This document shows positions 37,520-46,844 of a stretch of 64,000 bases of DNA, in pieces. Source of the stretch: Mycobacterium asiaticum. GTDB taxonomy: Bacteria > Actinomycetota > Actinomycetes > Mycobacteriales > Mycobacteriaceae. Numbering within the stretch: position 1 is the stretch's first letter; the number at the start of each line of letters is the position of its first letter. Made by a program: the position numbers and the translations under genes. The stretch spans positions 186,001-250,000 of the forward strand of contig NZ_LZMH01000035.1 in the NCBI RefSeq assembly GCF_001673635.1, given 5' to 3'. Below the pieces are notes generated by a model. It ran no database searches. It was given only the letters and a program-made list of their open reading frames with translations, and had not been told where the DNA came from.

Positions 37520-38236
37520 TCAGCGCGCGACCGGTTCCCACGCGGGCTTCAGGACCGGCTCGAGGACGATCCACCGCGGCTGCGGCGGCGCGACCGCCAT
37601 GTAGCCCACGCCGCGCACGGTGTCGACCATCGACTCATGAGCCGCACCGAGTTTGGCGCGCAGCCGCCGCACATGCACGTCGACGGTCCGAACCCGGCCG
37701 TTGCTCTCATAGCCCCATACCTCGTGCATCAGCCGGGTCCGGCTGAACGCCCGGCCGGCATGCTGCACTAGGAAATAGAGCAACTTGAACTCGGTCAGCG
37801 TCAGGTCCAGGTCCCGGCCGTCCAGTGTCGCTGTGTAGCTGGCCGGGTGCAGTAGGAGGTCGCCGAACTCCAGCGTGCCGCCGATGGCCTTGCGCCGTCG
37901 CTGCACCGCCAATCGCAAGCGCGCCTGCATCTCGGCCGCACCGGCCGCGGCCACCACCACGTCGTCGTAATTCCAGTCGACATCGACTTCGGCCAGGGTG
38001 GCCGGCGCAACCACGACGACAACGGCCACCGCAGGAGCATTGGCAGTCAGCCACCGGCACGCCCGGCGGGCGCCGGCCGGGCCGGTGCGGGCGTCGACAA
38101 TCGCGACATCGGCACCTTCGGCGGCCTCGTGGTATGCGGTGCCCAGGGGGAGGCTGCGCACGCTCAGCGCGAAGGTCTCCAAATCCGGCAGGGTGACTTG
38201 AAAGTCGGCGTCGTCGGTGAACAGAAGCACATCCAC
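37520..38236 (-). CDS. Orphan OmpR-type response regulator, GlnR-like
   Basis: Positional match to Rv2884, noted for similarity to GlnR. It has 238 residues from GTG 38236, and GTG 38263 is an alternative. The receiver-like half keeps two acidic residues (LLFTDDAD) and an Asp in VAIVDARTG but lacks the usual conserved Lys region, as in GlnR, which acts without phosphorylation. The DNA-binding half is a clear OmpR winged helix (LTLTEFKLLYFLVQHAG, TVDVHVRRLRAKLG, TVRGVGYMA). No sensor kinase gene is adjacent. It may act on nitrogen or related genes. Confidence 0.87.
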   Translation of the reverse strand: MDVLLFTDDADFQVTLPDLETFALSVRSLPLGTAYHEAAEGADVAIVDARTGPAGARRACRWLTANAPAVAVVVVVAPATLAEVDVDWNYDDVVVAAAGAAEMQARLRLAVQRRRKAIGGTLEFGDLLLHPASYTATLDGRDLDLTLTEFKLLYFLVQHAGRAFSRTRLMHEVWGYESNGRVRTVDVHVRRLRAKLGAAHESMVDTVRGVGYMAVAPPQPRWIVLEPVLKPAWEPVAR

Positions 38237-38366
38237 CTGCGTGCACCCCCGACCCGTAGCCACCTCCGCGGAGATCCCCCCGACAGCGGTTCGAATACCC
38301 CTCTGCGTGCGATTATTCCAGTTTTGTTACGACCGGGTGGGCGAACCGCATCCCGGAAAGTTCGAC

Positions 38367-38396
38367 GGGCCCGGTCCGAGATTCCAGACCGGGCCC
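38367..38396 (-). terminator. Hairpin terminator after the CsbD-like gene
   Basis: GGGCCCGGTC (38367-38376) and GACCGGGCCC (38387-38396) form a perfect 10-bp stem with a 10-nt loop. It lies 17 bases beyond the stop codon of the minus-strand CsbD-like gene. Confidence 0.7.
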
Positions 38397-38412
38397 ATCC
38401 TGAGACAAGTTT

Positions 38413-38649
38413 CTATTGGTTCGACTTCTGGCGTTCCTCGGCAACCTCCGCGGCGCTGCGGGCCGCCTCGGCCTGCGCTTCCTTCTTGGCCGCGTCGCGC
38501 TGTGCTTCCGCCTTGTCCTGCTGGGCTTCACCCTCGTTGACGAGGTCGCCCCGGCCGGTCACCGTCCCGATGACTTCCTTGGCCTTACCCTTGACGTCCT
38601 CGACGACGCCCTTGACCGCTTCCGCAGGTCCGGAGTTGCTGTCCGCCAT
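38413..38649 (-). CDS. CsbD-like small stress protein
   Basis: It has 78 residues. The N-terminal half has the CsbD pattern (AVKGVVEDVKGKAKEVIGTVTG, in two pieces, then GDLVNEGEAQQDKAEAQ). The C-terminal half is an Ala/Glu/Gln/Lys-rich helix. The protein is highly charged and probably partly disordered. Similar mycobacterial proteins are named microaggregate-binding protein. Stress induction is common in the family, but a matching sigma-factor promoter could not be fixed. GAGGAGG precedes the ATG. Confidence 0.85.
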   Translation of the reverse strand: MADSNSGPAEAVKGVVEDVKGKAKEVIGTVTGRGDLVNEGEAQQDKAEAQRDAAKKEAQAEAARSAAEVAEERQKSNQ

Positions 38650-38906
38650 GAGTTCCTCCTCAGTGTCCGTACCGAGCGCTCAAAAACGCCGATCGAACGA
38701 ACGACCGGCAAGTGCGCGGCGGTGCGGGTCCTCAACTTCTCAAGACCGCGTCGACCGCCGCTCGCAGCGAATTCCCGGACCGGCGGAGGATCAAACATGT
38801 GCGCGCAATAGTGCACCCCGCCCACGCCAGAGCAGGGCAATGAGGCAGGATTGAGACGCGCCGTCCCGGGTCGTTGCCGGGTTGGCAATCTCGTGCGAGG
38901 AGATCG

Positions 38907-39674
38907 ATGACGGAGCCAAGGCCGACGAGCAGTAACGGTGTGCCCGCCCATTCGGTTTCCGGCTCCCCGTCCAAGTATTCGCGGGTGCTGCTCAAACTGG
39001 GCGGTGAGATGTTCGGCGGCGGACAGGTAGGACTGGATCCCGATGTCGTCGCGCTGGTAGCCCGGCAGATCGCCGAGGTGGTCCGCGGCGGCGTGCAAGT
39101 GGCCGTGGTGATCGGCGGCGGGAACTTCTTCCGCGGCGCGCAGCTGCAGCAGCGCGGCATGGAACGCACCCGCTCGGACTACATGGGGATGCTGGGCACC
39201 GTGATGAACAGCCTGGCGCTGCAGGACTTTCTGGAAAAGGAAGGTATTGCGACCCGAGTGCAGACCGCGATCACGATGGGCCAGGTCGCCGAGCCCTATC
39301 TGCCGTTGCGGGCGGTCCGCCACCTGGAAAAGGGGCGGGTGGTGATCTTCGGCGCCGGCATGGGGTTGCCCTATTTCTCCACCGACACCACCGCGGCGCA
39401 GCGAGCGCTGGAGATCGGTGCCGAGGTGGTCCTGATGGCCAAAGCGGTGGACGGGGTCTTTGCTGACGACCCGCGCGAGAACCCCGAAGCCGAGTTGCTC
39501 ACCGCGATCAGCCACCGGGAAGTCATCGACCGTGGGTTGCGGGTGGCTGACGCCACCGCGTTCAGTCTGTGTATGGACAATGGCATGCCGATCCTGGTGT
39601 TCAATTTGCTGACCGACGGCAATATCGCCCGTGCGGTCGCTGGTGAGAAGATCGGGACGCTGGTCACCACCTGA
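38907..39674 (+). CDS. pyrH: UMP kinase
   Basis: Phosphorylates UMP to UDP in pyrimidine synthesis. It has 255 residues of the amino-acid kinase fold. Visible blocks are [42 protein letters not shown] and [20 protein letters not shown]. The first 23 residues are a polar extension, as in other mycobacterial PyrH proteins. GAGGAGA precedes the ATG. It leads pyrH-frr-cdsA-rlmN, a conserved order. Confidence 0.97.
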   Translation: MTEPRPTSSNGVPAHSVSGSPSKYSRVLLKLGGEMFGGGQVGLDPDVVALVARQIAEVVRGGVQVAVVIGGGNFFRGAQLQQRGMERTRSDYMGMLGTVMNSLALQDFLEKEGIATRVQTAITMGQVAEPYLPLRAVRHLEKGRVVIFGAGMGLPYFSTDTTAAQRALEIGAEVVLMAKAVDGVFADDPRENPEAELLTAISHREVIDRGLRVADATAFSLCMDNGMPILVFNLLTDGNIARAVAGEKIGTLVTT

Positions 39675-39740
39675 GGGGAAGACGCGCAGAATGCGCGCGG
39701 TGACGATGCAGAGGCAAACGATGAGGAGGAGCGGCGCAAG

Positions 39741-40298
39741 ATGATAGACGAGGCTCTCTTCGACGCCGAGGAGAAAATGGAGAAGGCCGTATCAGTGGCC
39801 CGGGATGACCTGTCGACAATTCGCACCGGCCGCGCCAACCCCGGCATGTTCAACCGGATCGCCATCGACTACTACGGTGCCTCCACTCCGATCACCCAGC
39901 TGGCCAGCATCAATGTCCCCGAGGCGCGCATGGTGGTGATCAAGCCTTACGAGGCCAGCCAACTGCACGCCATCGAGACGGCCATCCGCAACTCCGACCT
40001 CGGCGTCAACCCCACCAACGACGGCACCATCATCCGGGTGGCGATCCCGCAGCTGACCGAGGAGCGTCGGCGCGACCTGGTCAAGCAGGCCAAGGCCAAG
40101 GGTGAGGACGCCCGGGTTTCGGTGCGCAACATCCGCCGCAAGGCGATGGAAGAATTGCACCGCATCCGCAAGGACGGCGAAGCCGGCGAGGACGAGGTCG
40201 GCCGCGCCGAGAAGGACCTCGAAAAGGCCACTCACCAATACGTTGCCCAGATCGACGAACTGGTCAAGCACAAAGAAGGCGAGCTGCTGGAGGTCTGA
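39741..40298 (+). CDS. frr: Ribosome recycling factor
   Basis: Splits post-termination ribosomes with EF-G. It has 185 residues, the standard length. Conserved blocks are [55 protein letters not shown] and [16 protein letters not shown]. It lies 66 bases after pyrH and 15 before cdsA. Confidence 0.97.
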   Translation: MIDEALFDAEEKMEKAVSVARDDLSTIRTGRANPGMFNRIAIDYYGASTPITQLASINVPEARMVVIKPYEASQLHAIETAIRNSDLGVNPTNDGTIIRVAIPQLTEERRRDLVKQAKAKGEDARVSVRNIRRKAMEELHRIRKDGEAGEDEVGRAEKDLEKATHQYVAQIDELVKHKEGELLEV

Positions 40299-40313
40299 GG
40301 ACCTGTCCAGCGG

Positions 40314-41258
40314 TTGAGTCCATCCACGTCCGTGGCAGCTACTGAAGCCGACGCCGGCAGCACGCCCGACGAGCCGGTTGACGCGTCTCAGCAGCCAGCC
40401 AAGAAGACGTCGCGGGCCGGCCGGGATCTGCCCGCCGCCATCGCGGTCGGGGCAAGCATCGGCGCGGTCCTGATTGCGACCTTGCTGTGGGTGCCCCACT
40501 TCTGGGTGCTGTACAGCGCGCTGGCCGCGTTGGTGGCCAGCCACGAGGTGGTGCGTCGGCTGCGCGAAGCGGGTTATCTGATCCCGGTCATTCCGCTGCT
40601 GGTCGGCGGGCAGGTCACCGTCTGGCTGACGTGGCCGTACCGGGCCGTCGGCGCGATCGCCGGGTTCGGCGGGATGGTCGTCATCTGCATGATCTGGCGG
40701 CTGTTCATGACGGACAAGCGCTCGCCCGACAGCCACGGAGCCGATGGTGCGCCGCCGCCCAGCAACTATCTGCGCGACGTCTCGGCGACCGTCTTTCTGT
40801 GCGCCTGGGTGCCGCTGTTCGCGTCCTTCGCCGCGATGCTGGTCTACGACCCGCAGCACGGGCCGGGCTGGGTGTTCTGCATGATGATCGCGGTCGTCTG
40901 TTCCGACACGGGCGGTTACGCGGTGGGGGCACTGATCGGCAAGCATCCGATGGTTCCGCGCATCAGCCCGAAGAAGTCCTGGGAGGGATTCGCCGGCTCG
41001 CTGATCTGCGGGATCACCGCGACCGTGCTCACCGCGACGTTCCTGGCCGGCAAGGAATGGTGGGTCGGTGCGCTGCTGGGTCTGCTGTTCGTGCTCACCA
41101 CCACGCTCGGTGACTTGATCGAATCGCAGGTCAAGCGGGATTTGGGCATCAAAGACATGGGCCGGCTGTTGCCGGGCCACGGCGGTCTGATGGATCGGCT
41201 GGACGGCATCCTGCCTTCGGCGGTGGCCGCGTGGACCGTTCTGACGCTGTTGCCCTGA
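40314..41258 (+). CDS. cdsA: Phosphatidate cytidylyltransferase (CDP-diacylglycerol synthase)
   Basis: Membrane enzyme making CDP-diacylglycerol, the precursor of phosphatidylinositol, cardiolipin and phosphatidylethanolamine. It has 314 residues with about seven or eight membrane segments after a polar N-terminus. The family signature is complete near the end: [20 protein letters not shown] followed by GLMDRLDG. The start is TTG 40314, and GTG 40332 is a good alternative. It is co-transcribed with frr and rlmN. Confidence 0.95.
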   Translation: MSPSTSVAATEADAGSTPDEPVDASQQPAKKTSRAGRDLPAAIAVGASIGAVLIATLLWVPHFWVLYSALAALVASHEVVRRLREAGYLIPVIPLLVGGQVTVWLTWPYRAVGAIAGFGGMVVICMIWRLFMTDKRSPDSHGADGAPPPSNYLRDVSATVFLCAWVPLFASFAAMLVYDPQHGPGWVFCMMIAVVCSDTGGYAVGALIGKHPMVPRISPKKSWEGFAGSLICGITATVLTATFLAGKEWWVGALLGLLFVLTTTLGDLIESQVKRDLGIKDMGRLLPGHGGLMDRLDGILPSAVAAWTVLTLLP

Positions 41259-41271
41259 TACTGGACTGGTA

Positions 41272-42387
41272 ATGGTTCAACAATTGGTGTTCGAAGAGCC
41301 GTCGCCGCGCGGGTCCGTTCGGCGACCACCGCGGCACCTCGCCGACCTCGATGCCGACGGGCGTGCCGCCGCCGTGTCGGAGCTCGGCCTGCCGGCGTTC
41401 CGGGCCAAACAGCTCGCGCACCAGTACTACGGACGGCTGATCGCCGATCCGCACCAGATGACCGACCTGCCCGCCGCGGTGCGCGACCAGGTCGCGACGA
41501 CGATGTTCCCGACGCTGCTCACCGCGGTGCGCGAGGTGACCTGCGACGCGGGCCAGACACGCAAGACGTTGTGGCGGGCCGGTGACGGCGCCACCGTCGA
41601 GTCGGTGCTGATGCGCTATCCGCAGCGCAACACCGTGTGCATCTCTTCGCAGGCCGGATGCGGCATGGCCTGCCCGTTCTGCGCGACGGGCCAAGGCGGG
41701 CTGACCCGCAATCTGTCGACCGCCGAAATCGTCGAGCAGGTGCGTGCCGCTGCGGTGGCGTTGCGGGACGACTTCGGACCCGAACCGCAGCGACTGTCCA
41801 ACGTGGTGTTCATGGGGATGGGAGAGCCGCTGGCCAACTATGCCAGGACGGTGGCCGCGGTGCGCCGCATCGTCGAGCCACCGCCGTCCGGCTTCGGCAT
41901 CTCGGCACGGTCGGTGACGGTGTCGACGGTCGGGCTGGCACCGGCGATCCGCAAGCTGGCCGACGAACGGCTCGGCGTGACCCTGGCGCTGTCGCTGCAC
42001 ACACCCGACGACGAGCTGCGCGACACGCTGGTGCCGGTGAACAACAGGTGGAAGGTCAGTGAGGTACTCGAGGCCGCCCGCTACTACGCCGACGTGACGG
42101 GCCGGCGGGTGTCGATCGAGTACGCGCTGATCCGCGACGTCAACGACCAGCCGTGGCGGGCCGACCTGCTGGGCAAGCGCCTGCACCGGGCGCTGGGGCC
42201 GCTGGCGCATGTCAACCTCATCCCGCTCAACCCGACGCCGGGCAGCGACTGGGACGCCAGCCCCAAGCCGGTTGAGCGCGAGTTCGTCAAACGTGTTCGT
42301 GCACAAGGAGTTTCGTGTACGGTGCGAGACACCCGGGGCCGGGAGATCAGCGCGGCGTGTGGACAGCTGGCCGCCGAAGGCGGGTAG
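41272..42387 (+). CDS. rlmN: Dual-specificity rRNA/tRNA methyltransferase RlmN
   Basis: Radical-SAM enzyme that adds the C2 methyl of A2503 in 23S rRNA and of A37 in some tRNAs. It has 371 residues. The iron-sulfur cysteines are in [14 protein letters not shown] (CxxxCxxC). A C-terminal Cys in CTVRDTRG would form the methyl-transfer site with the Cys further upstream. The last residues (CGQLAAEGG) are encoded by sequence repeated 58 bases downstream. Confidence 0.96.
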   Translation: MVQQLVFEEPSPRGSVRRPPRHLADLDADGRAAAVSELGLPAFRAKQLAHQYYGRLIADPHQMTDLPAAVRDQVATTMFPTLLTAVREVTCDAGQTRKTLWRAGDGATVESVLMRYPQRNTVCISSQAGCGMACPFCATGQGGLTRNLSTAEIVEQVRAAAVALRDDFGPEPQRLSNVVFMGMGEPLANYARTVAAVRRIVEPPPSGFGISARSVTVSTVGLAPAIRKLADERLGVTLALSLHTPDDELRDTLVPVNNRWKVSEVLEAARYYADVTGRRVSIEYALIRDVNDQPWRADLLGKRLHRALGPLAHVNLIPLNPTPGSDWDASPKPVEREFVKRVRAQGVSCTVRDTRGREISAACGQLAAEGG

Positions 42388-42438
42388 CTGGAGCACGGGC
42401 CGTTCAGCCTGAGCCTGTGGACAGCTGGCCGCCGAAGG
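42358..42438 (+). repeat. 23-bp direct repeat: rlmN 3' end duplicated downstream
   Basis: Bases 42358-42380, which encode the last residues of RlmN, recur exactly at 42416-42438 in the intergenic region with a 58-bp period. The second copy is outside any gene. The palindromic repeat at 42457-42507 begins 19 bases later. Confidence 0.85.
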
Positions 42439-42456
42439 TTAGACCGTTCCCGCCCA

Positions 42457-42510
42457 GACTGAAAATCTGCAGCCAAAGTTCGAGTAGACCCCCGCAGATT
42501 TTCAATCTCG
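42457..42510. repeat. Palindromic intergenic repeat (family B, copy 1)
   Basis: GACTGAAAATCTGC (42457-42470) and GCAGATTTTCAATC (42494-42507) are inverted arms with one mismatch. The whole element, including the loop (AGCCAAAGTTCGAGT), closely matches 54702-54754. It lies between rlmN and mpt53 and may also act as a terminator. Confidence 0.75.
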
Positions 42511-42616
42511 ACGCCACGCGCGACTGAGGGGACATCCAGGCGCCACGCGCACAGGTGTTGAACCATGCCCAGCGGGCAATACGTGATCAGGCAAATGCCA
42601 GCGAATGAGGTGCGCC

Positions 42617-43117
42617 ATGAAACTGTTCTCCCCGCTCAAGACGTGTATAACGATCGCGATTGCCGCCGTGCTGATGCTCGGTCTGGGCACGGCCCCGCGC
42701 GCGGTCGCGGCCGACGAACGCCTGAATTTCACCGCGACCACCCTCAGCGGCGCACCATTCAACGGCGCCACCCTGCAGGGCAAGCCGTCGGTGCTGTGGT
42801 TCTGGACGCCGTTCTGCCCGTTCTGCAACGCTGAGGCGCCCGGCTTGAGCCAGGTGGCGGCCGCCAACCCGGGCGTGACTTTCGTTGGGGTAGCGGCACA
42901 TTCGGATGTCGGGCAGATGCAAGGCTTCGTCTCCAAATACGGCCTCAACTTCACCAACCTCAACGACGCCGACGGCGCGATCTGGGCCCGCTACAACGTG
43001 CCGTGGCAACCGGCCTGGGTGTTCTACCGCGCCGATGGCACCTCCACTTTCGTCAACAACACCACCTCGGCTATGTCGCAACAGGAGCTGGCCGGCCGGG
43101 TCGCCGCGCTGTCCTGA
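42617..43117 (+). CDS. mpt53: Secreted thioredoxin-like disulfide protein Mpt53
   Basis: DsbE/DsbF-like extracytoplasmic thiol oxidoreductase. It has 166 residues with a signal sequence (LKTCITIAIAAVLMLGLGTA) and a mature domain beginning ADERLNFTATTLSG. The active site is CPFC within WFWTPFCPFCNAE, and the cis-Pro region is VPWQPAWVF. The start is the ATG with GAGGTG a few bases upstream. The adjacent membrane gene encodes a CcdA-like partner that can exchange electrons with it. In M. tuberculosis, Mpt53 oxidises secreted proteins. Confidence 0.95.
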   Translation: MKLFSPLKTCITIAIAAVLMLGLGTAPRAVAADERLNFTATTLSGAPFNGATLQGKPSVLWFWTPFCPFCNAEAPGLSQVAAANPGVTFVGVAAHSDVGQMQGFVSKYGLNFTNLNDADGAIWARYNVPWQPAWVFYRADGTSTFVNNTTSAMSQQELAGRVAALS

Positions 43118-43119
43118 CG

Positions 43120-43980
43120 TTGAATCAGCCCCTGATCGGGTTGGCGTTCGCCGCCGGACTGGTGGCCGCGCTGAACCCGTGCGGATTTGCGATGCTGCCC
43201 GCGTACCTGGTTCTGGTGGTGCGCGGGCAGCGAACCGCGCCAGTAACTGCGATCGGGCGCGCCCTGGCGGCAACCTTCGGAATGGCGCTGGGCTTCGTGA
43301 CGGTCTTTGGTGCGTTCGGAGCGCTGACCATCTCGGCGGCCTCGACGGTACAGCGATACCTGCCGTTCGTGACGGTGCTGATCGGCGGCTTGCTCGTCGT
43401 GCTCGGCGGCTGGCTGTTATCCGGGCGCGAGATCACGGCGCTGAAACCGTTCGGGCCCCGCTGGGCGCCGACCGCGCGCCTGAGCTCCATGTACGGCTAC
43501 GGAATCAGCTACGCGATCGCGTCGCTGTCGTGCACCGTCGGCCCGTTCCTGGCGGTCACCGGCGCCGGACTGCGCGGCGGCGCCGTGCTCGACACGATCG
43601 CCGTCTATGGCGCCTACATCGGCGGCCTGACGCTGGTCGTCGGGGCGCTGGCCATCGCGGTGGCTACCGCCGGCTCCGCGCTGATCGACCGAATGCGGGC
43701 GGTGCTGCCGCTGGTCAACCGGATCAGCGGAGCGCTGCTGGTGCTGGTCGGCTGCTACGTCGGCTACTACGGCCTCTATGAGATCCGGCTGTTCCACGCC
43801 AACGGCGACCCGCGGGATGCAGTGATCATGGCAGCCGGGCGGCTGCAAGGCACGCTCGCGGGTTGGGTGCACCAGCACGGCGGCTGGCCGTGGTTGGTGG
43901 TGGCGGGCGCAGTCGTGACGGGCGCGATCGTCATCAGCCGGATCGGCCGCAACGCCAAAACCCGTCGGGCTGAGCGCTAG
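43120..43980 (+). CDS. CcdA/DsbD-type transmembrane thiol-redox protein
   Basis: Matches Rv2877c. This 286-residue protein has about seven membrane segments. The two redox cysteines typical of CcdA are in ALNPCGFAMLPAYL and SLSCTVGPFLAVTGAG. It would move reducing equivalents across the membrane to or from Mpt53, whose gene ends 2 bases upstream. The TTG start is supported by this tight spacing. Its stop overlaps the tail of the convergent DUF2631 gene by 4 bases. Confidence 0.9.
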   Translation: MNQPLIGLAFAAGLVAALNPCGFAMLPAYLVLVVRGQRTAPVTAIGRALAATFGMALGFVTVFGAFGALTISAASTVQRYLPFVTVLIGGLLVVLGGWLLSGREITALKPFGPRWAPTARLSSMYGYGISYAIASLSCTVGPFLAVTGAGLRGGAVLDTIAVYGAYIGGLTLVVGALAIAVATAGSALIDRMRAVLPLVNRISGALLVLVGCYVGYYGLYEIRLFHANGDPRDAVIMAAGRLQGTLAGWVHQHGGWPWLVVAGAVVTGAIVISRIGRNAKTRRAER

Positions 43981-44273
43981 CGCAACCAGCCGCGCCGACG
44001 GCCCCAGATGTCGCGCACCAGGACGAACAAGGTGAGCGCGGCGAACCCGATCAGGAACCAGTCCTCGACGTGGCCGACGTGGTTGCCGTGCAGCATCGCC
44101 AGTAGAAAGATGACCGCGAAGATGCCAACGCCGTACCAGGTGCGGTAGTTGATCCTGCTCCATCCCCACTGCGCGGACGGCACTTCGGCTTCGTCGACGT
44201 CGCCGGTGAAGCGTTCCACCTCGGTACTGGGCACGGGGATTCCTCCGCTCAGACTGGACTCGGACTGCCTCAT
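43977..44273 (-). CDS. DUF2631 small membrane protein
   Basis: Matches Rv2876. This 98-residue protein has a polar N-terminus (about 1-42), two membrane segments (about 49-66 and 72-87) and a basic end (RDIWGRRRGWLR). No function is known. Its last 4 bases overlap the end of the convergent CcdA-like gene. It lies downstream of mpt70, separated from it by a strong hairpin. Confidence 0.85.
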   Translation of the reverse strand: MRQSESSLSGGIPVPSTEVERFTGDVDEAEVPSAQWGWSRINYRTWYGVGIFAVIFLLAMLHGNHVGHVEDWFLIGFAALTLFVLVRDIWGRRRGWLR

Positions 44274-44287
44274 TCTGGCACAGACGA

Positions 44288-44320
44288 ATTCCCCCGGGGC
44301 AGGTCAGCACCCGGGGGAAT
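44288..44320 (-). terminator. Hairpin terminator after mpt70
   Basis: ATTCCCCCGGG (44288-44298) and CCCGGGGGAAT (44310-44320) form a perfect 11-bp stem with an 11-nt loop, 13 bases beyond the mpt70 stop codon on the minus strand. Confidence 0.7.
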
Positions 44321-44332
44321 CGCCTTGGCCGG

Positions 44333-44923
44333 TTACGCGGGCGGCATCAGGACCGTGTCGATCATGTACACCTGCGCGTTGGCCGTCGACACTCCGCCGC
44401 AGACCAGGCCGGCGTTGTTCACCCTGATGTTGTTGCCCTGGCCGGTCACCGTGACGGTGCCGCCCTGCAGGGTCTTGTGCGTGCCCAGCACCCGGGCCGG
44501 ACTGGCCTGACCCGACACCACGTGATAGGTCAGGATGTTGTTCAGCAGCGCCGAGTCGGTCTTGAGCTGCTCGATCGTCGCCGGCGGCAGCTTATTGAAC
44601 GCGGCGTCGGTGGGTGCGAACACCGTGTACTGACCGCTGTTGAGGGTGTCGACGAGATTCACCTGCGGGTTCAGTTTGCCCGACAGCGCCGAGGTCAGGG
44701 TGGTCAGCATCGGGTTGTTGGCCGCGGCCTCAGTGACCGGCACCTGCGACATGCCCTGCACGGACGCCGGTCCGCTCGGGTTGGTGGCGGCGTAGTCCGC
44801 GCAACCGGGGCCGACCAGGTCGCTGGCCGCCGCGGTGGGGGCCAGGGCAACACCGAAGGCCACCCCGCCGGCCATCAGCGCGGCCGTGAAACCGGTTGCT
44901 GCAATCGACTTTCTGGCTTTCAT
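44333..44923 (-). CDS. mpt70: Secreted fasciclin-domain antigen Mpt70
   Basis: Major secreted antigen type of the M. tuberculosis group. It has 196 residues: a signal peptide ([20 protein letters not shown], within the first 33), then one FAS1 domain ([56 protein letters not shown]). One Cys near the mature N-terminus (GPGCADYA) and one near the end (LVCGGV) could pair. A SigK-type promoter lies at 44977-45003. It closely resembles the lipoprotein Mpt83 encoded nearby. Confidence 0.95.
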   Translation of the reverse strand: MKARKSIAATGFTAALMAGGVAFGVALAPTAAASDLVGPGCADYAATNPSGPASVQGMSQVPVTEAAANNPMLTTLTSALSGKLNPQVNLVDTLNSGQYTVFAPTDAAFNKLPPATIEQLKTDSALLNNILTYHVVSGQASPARVLGTHKTLQGGTVTVTGQGNNIRVNNAGLVCGGVSTANAQVYMIDTVLMPPA

Positions 44924-44976
44924 GCTCGTTCTCCTCTTTGAGTGTCATTGAATGCTGGCTATCCCCGACACTGCTG

Positions 44977-45003
44977 ATTCGGAGCGGATCGGATTCCGGA
45001 TGG
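44977..45003 (-). promoter_or_regulatory. SigK-type promoter of mpt70
   Basis: On the minus strand, CCATCC (45003-44998) is followed after 15 bases by CCGAAT (44982-44977). These are the -35 and -10 elements reported for SigK in M. tuberculosis. The promoter starts 4 bases after the dipZ stop codon and would give a leader of about 45 nt. The mpt83 promoter has the same elements and spacing. Confidence 0.8.
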
Positions 45004-45006
45004 GTC

Positions 45007-46734
45007 TCAGCCGTAGGTGAACGAAAAAAGCTGCAATCCTTTGCTCGGCCGCACCTCGATGGTCCCGGCCGACTGCGCCGTGTCGGCGACGATGTGGTGC
45101 GACGTCGGTGGTCCGCCGATCGGCAGTGCGGTGGGTTTGCCCTTGCGCAGCACCGTGAGGGTGCCGGTGCCACCGACGACGAGGTAGACGTCCTTGGCGT
45201 GGTAGTTGAGCTTGACCGCCGAATCCTCGCCGGTCGCCGTCGCGCCCTGGTAGTCCAGCGCCCAGGGGCCGGTCAAGGCGAAGCTGTCCGACGCCAGGTT
45301 CGGCGGGTAGCGGAACGTCGCCGATCCCTCGTCATACACGCCACCGCCGCCGTAATTCGTTGCCTTGCCGACGGCGAAGTAGGTCTCGGCCGTGGTGAAG
45401 GTCTTCGGTGTCATGTCGGGCGCGTCCACCGGGGCCGGGAGTTGGGTGCCCGGCTTGGCGTCAGTGAGCAACTGCCGGATCAGCGCTTCGGTCGCGTCGT
45501 AGTCGCCCTCGCCGAATTGCAGGTGCCGCACGGTGCCGTTGGCATCGATCAGGTACTCGGCGGGCCAGTAACTGTTGCGGTAGTTCGTCCACGTCGAGTA
45601 GTTGTTGTCCAGTGCGACTGAGTATTTGATGCCCAGGTCGGCCGCGCCCTTGGCGACGTTCTCCGGCACCTTCTCGAACGCGTACTCGGGAGTGTGCACG
45701 CCGACGACTTCCAGGCCTCTGTCGTGGTACGCCTGATACCAGCCGACAACATGCGGAATGGCGCGTTGGCAGTTGATGCAGGAATAGGCCCAGAAGTCGA
45801 TCAGCACCACCTTGCCGCGCAACGCATTCAACGCCACAGGTTGCCCGCCCGGTGTGTTCAGCCAGCCGGTGATGCCGCGCAGATCCGGTGCGGGGCCGCA
45901 ATTTTGGAGCCGGGTGCCGCCGTTGCCGCAGTTCGACAGCTGCGCGTTCTGGTCGGTAACGATGCCACCCAGCTGTTGCCGGATCTGTTCAGTGCCGCCG
46001 ACCCTGTCCTGCAGTGACGCGGTGTAATCGGGGATGGCGCGTTGCAGCGCGGCGGGCAGGTTGAACACCAGCGCGACCGCCAGCAGGATCGTGACGAGTC
46101 CGGCTCCGATCCGGATCTCGCGCTGGCGACGACGAAATGCGCTGACGCGCTGGGCCACCCGTTGCCCGGCGAGCGCGAAGAACAGCAGCGGCAACGCGGC
46201 GCCGACTGCGAACGTAGCGGTGAGCACGACGGTCCCGACGCCGATCTTGGCGGTGGCGCCGGCCACCACGATCGCGGCCAGCACCGGTCCCGCGCACGGC
46301 ACGTACAGCACCCCGAGCGCGAGACCCAGCCCGAAACCGTTGCCGCGAGTGACGATCTGCTTCTGCGGGATACGCGAGAACGGGCGCTCGAGCAGTTGCT
46401 CGAAGCGCGGGAAGATCAGGCCGAGGCCGATCGCGATCAAGGCCAGCAGAGCCACCCACCGGATGGCGTCCTGCGGCAGGCGCAGCGCGGACAGCATGGC
46501 GGACCCGAGCAGGGTCACCACACTGAAGCTGAGCACCAGGCCGCCGATCACCCGGTAGGGCCGCGATGCGGCCGTCCGGGTCGGCTTGGTCTGGACGGCC
46601 ACCGCGCCGTCGGATTGTGTTGGCGCAGTGCTGTTTGCGCCCGAGAAGAAGATCACCGGCAGCACCGGCAGGATGCACGGCGATATTCCGGTGATGAGGC
46701 CGCCGAGAAATCCGATCAACGCGAGAGTCCACAT
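45007..46734 (-). CDS. dipZ: DipZ: membrane thiol transporter fused to a thioredoxin-like domain
   Basis: It has 575 residues. The N-terminal CcdA-like membrane domain (about 1-220) has redox cysteines in [15 protein letters not shown] and [10 protein letters not shown] periplasm-side linker leads to a TlpA-like thioredoxin domain with CINC in [14 protein letters not shown]. The last roughly 140 residues form a beta-rich domain of the type seen in M. tuberculosis DipZ. The H37Rv annotation is longer at the N-terminus; here the ATG at MWTLALIG gives a complete protein. It lies between mpt70 and mpt83, both secreted antigens with Cys pairs. Confidence 0.93.
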   Translation of the reverse strand: MWTLALIGFLGGLITGISPCILPVLPVIFFSGANSTAPTQSDGAVAVQTKPTRTAASRPYRVIGGLVLSFSVVTLLGSAMLSALRLPQDAIRWVALLALIAIGLGLIFPRFEQLLERPFSRIPQKQIVTRGNGFGLGLALGVLYVPCAGPVLAAIVVAGATAKIGVGTVVLTATFAVGAALPLLFFALAGQRVAQRVSAFRRRQREIRIGAGLVTILLAVALVFNLPAALQRAIPDYTASLQDRVGGTEQIRQQLGGIVTDQNAQLSNCGNGGTRLQNCGPAPDLRGITGWLNTPGGQPVALNALRGKVVLIDFWAYSCINCQRAIPHVVGWYQAYHDRGLEVVGVHTPEYAFEKVPENVAKGAADLGIKYSVALDNNYSTWTNYRNSYWPAEYLIDANGTVRHLQFGEGDYDATEALIRQLLTDAKPGTQLPAPVDAPDMTPKTFTTAETYFAVGKATNYGGGGVYDEGSATFRYPPNLASDSFALTGPWALDYQGATATGEDSAVKLNYHAKDVYLVVGGTGTLTVLRKGKPTALPIGGPPTSHHIVADTAQSAGTIEVRPSKGLQLFSFTYG

Positions 46735-46787
46735 GTCAGTTATTCGTCACGACGCCGGTCCCGGATTGGTTCACCGGCCGGCCAAAC

Positions 46788-46819
46788 AAAGGCAGCCCAC
46801 TCGGAGGTGGGCTGCCTTT
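46788..46819 (-). terminator. Hairpin terminator after mpt83
   Basis: AAAGGCAGCCCAC (46788-46800) and its exact complement (46807-46819) form a perfect 13-bp stem with a 6-nt loop, 26 bases beyond the mpt83 stop on the minus strand. The minus strand then reads a T-rich stretch (TTTGTTTGG), so intrinsic termination is likely. Confidence 0.8.
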
Positions 46820-46844
46820 GCTCCGACGCCGAATCGGCGAACCG

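Noticed and set aside
39792..41180. Long minus-strand frame opposite frr and cdsA
   Set aside because: Composition (Arg, Asp, His, Gln-rich) is typical of antisense frames in GC-rich DNA, and both plus-strand genes are certain.
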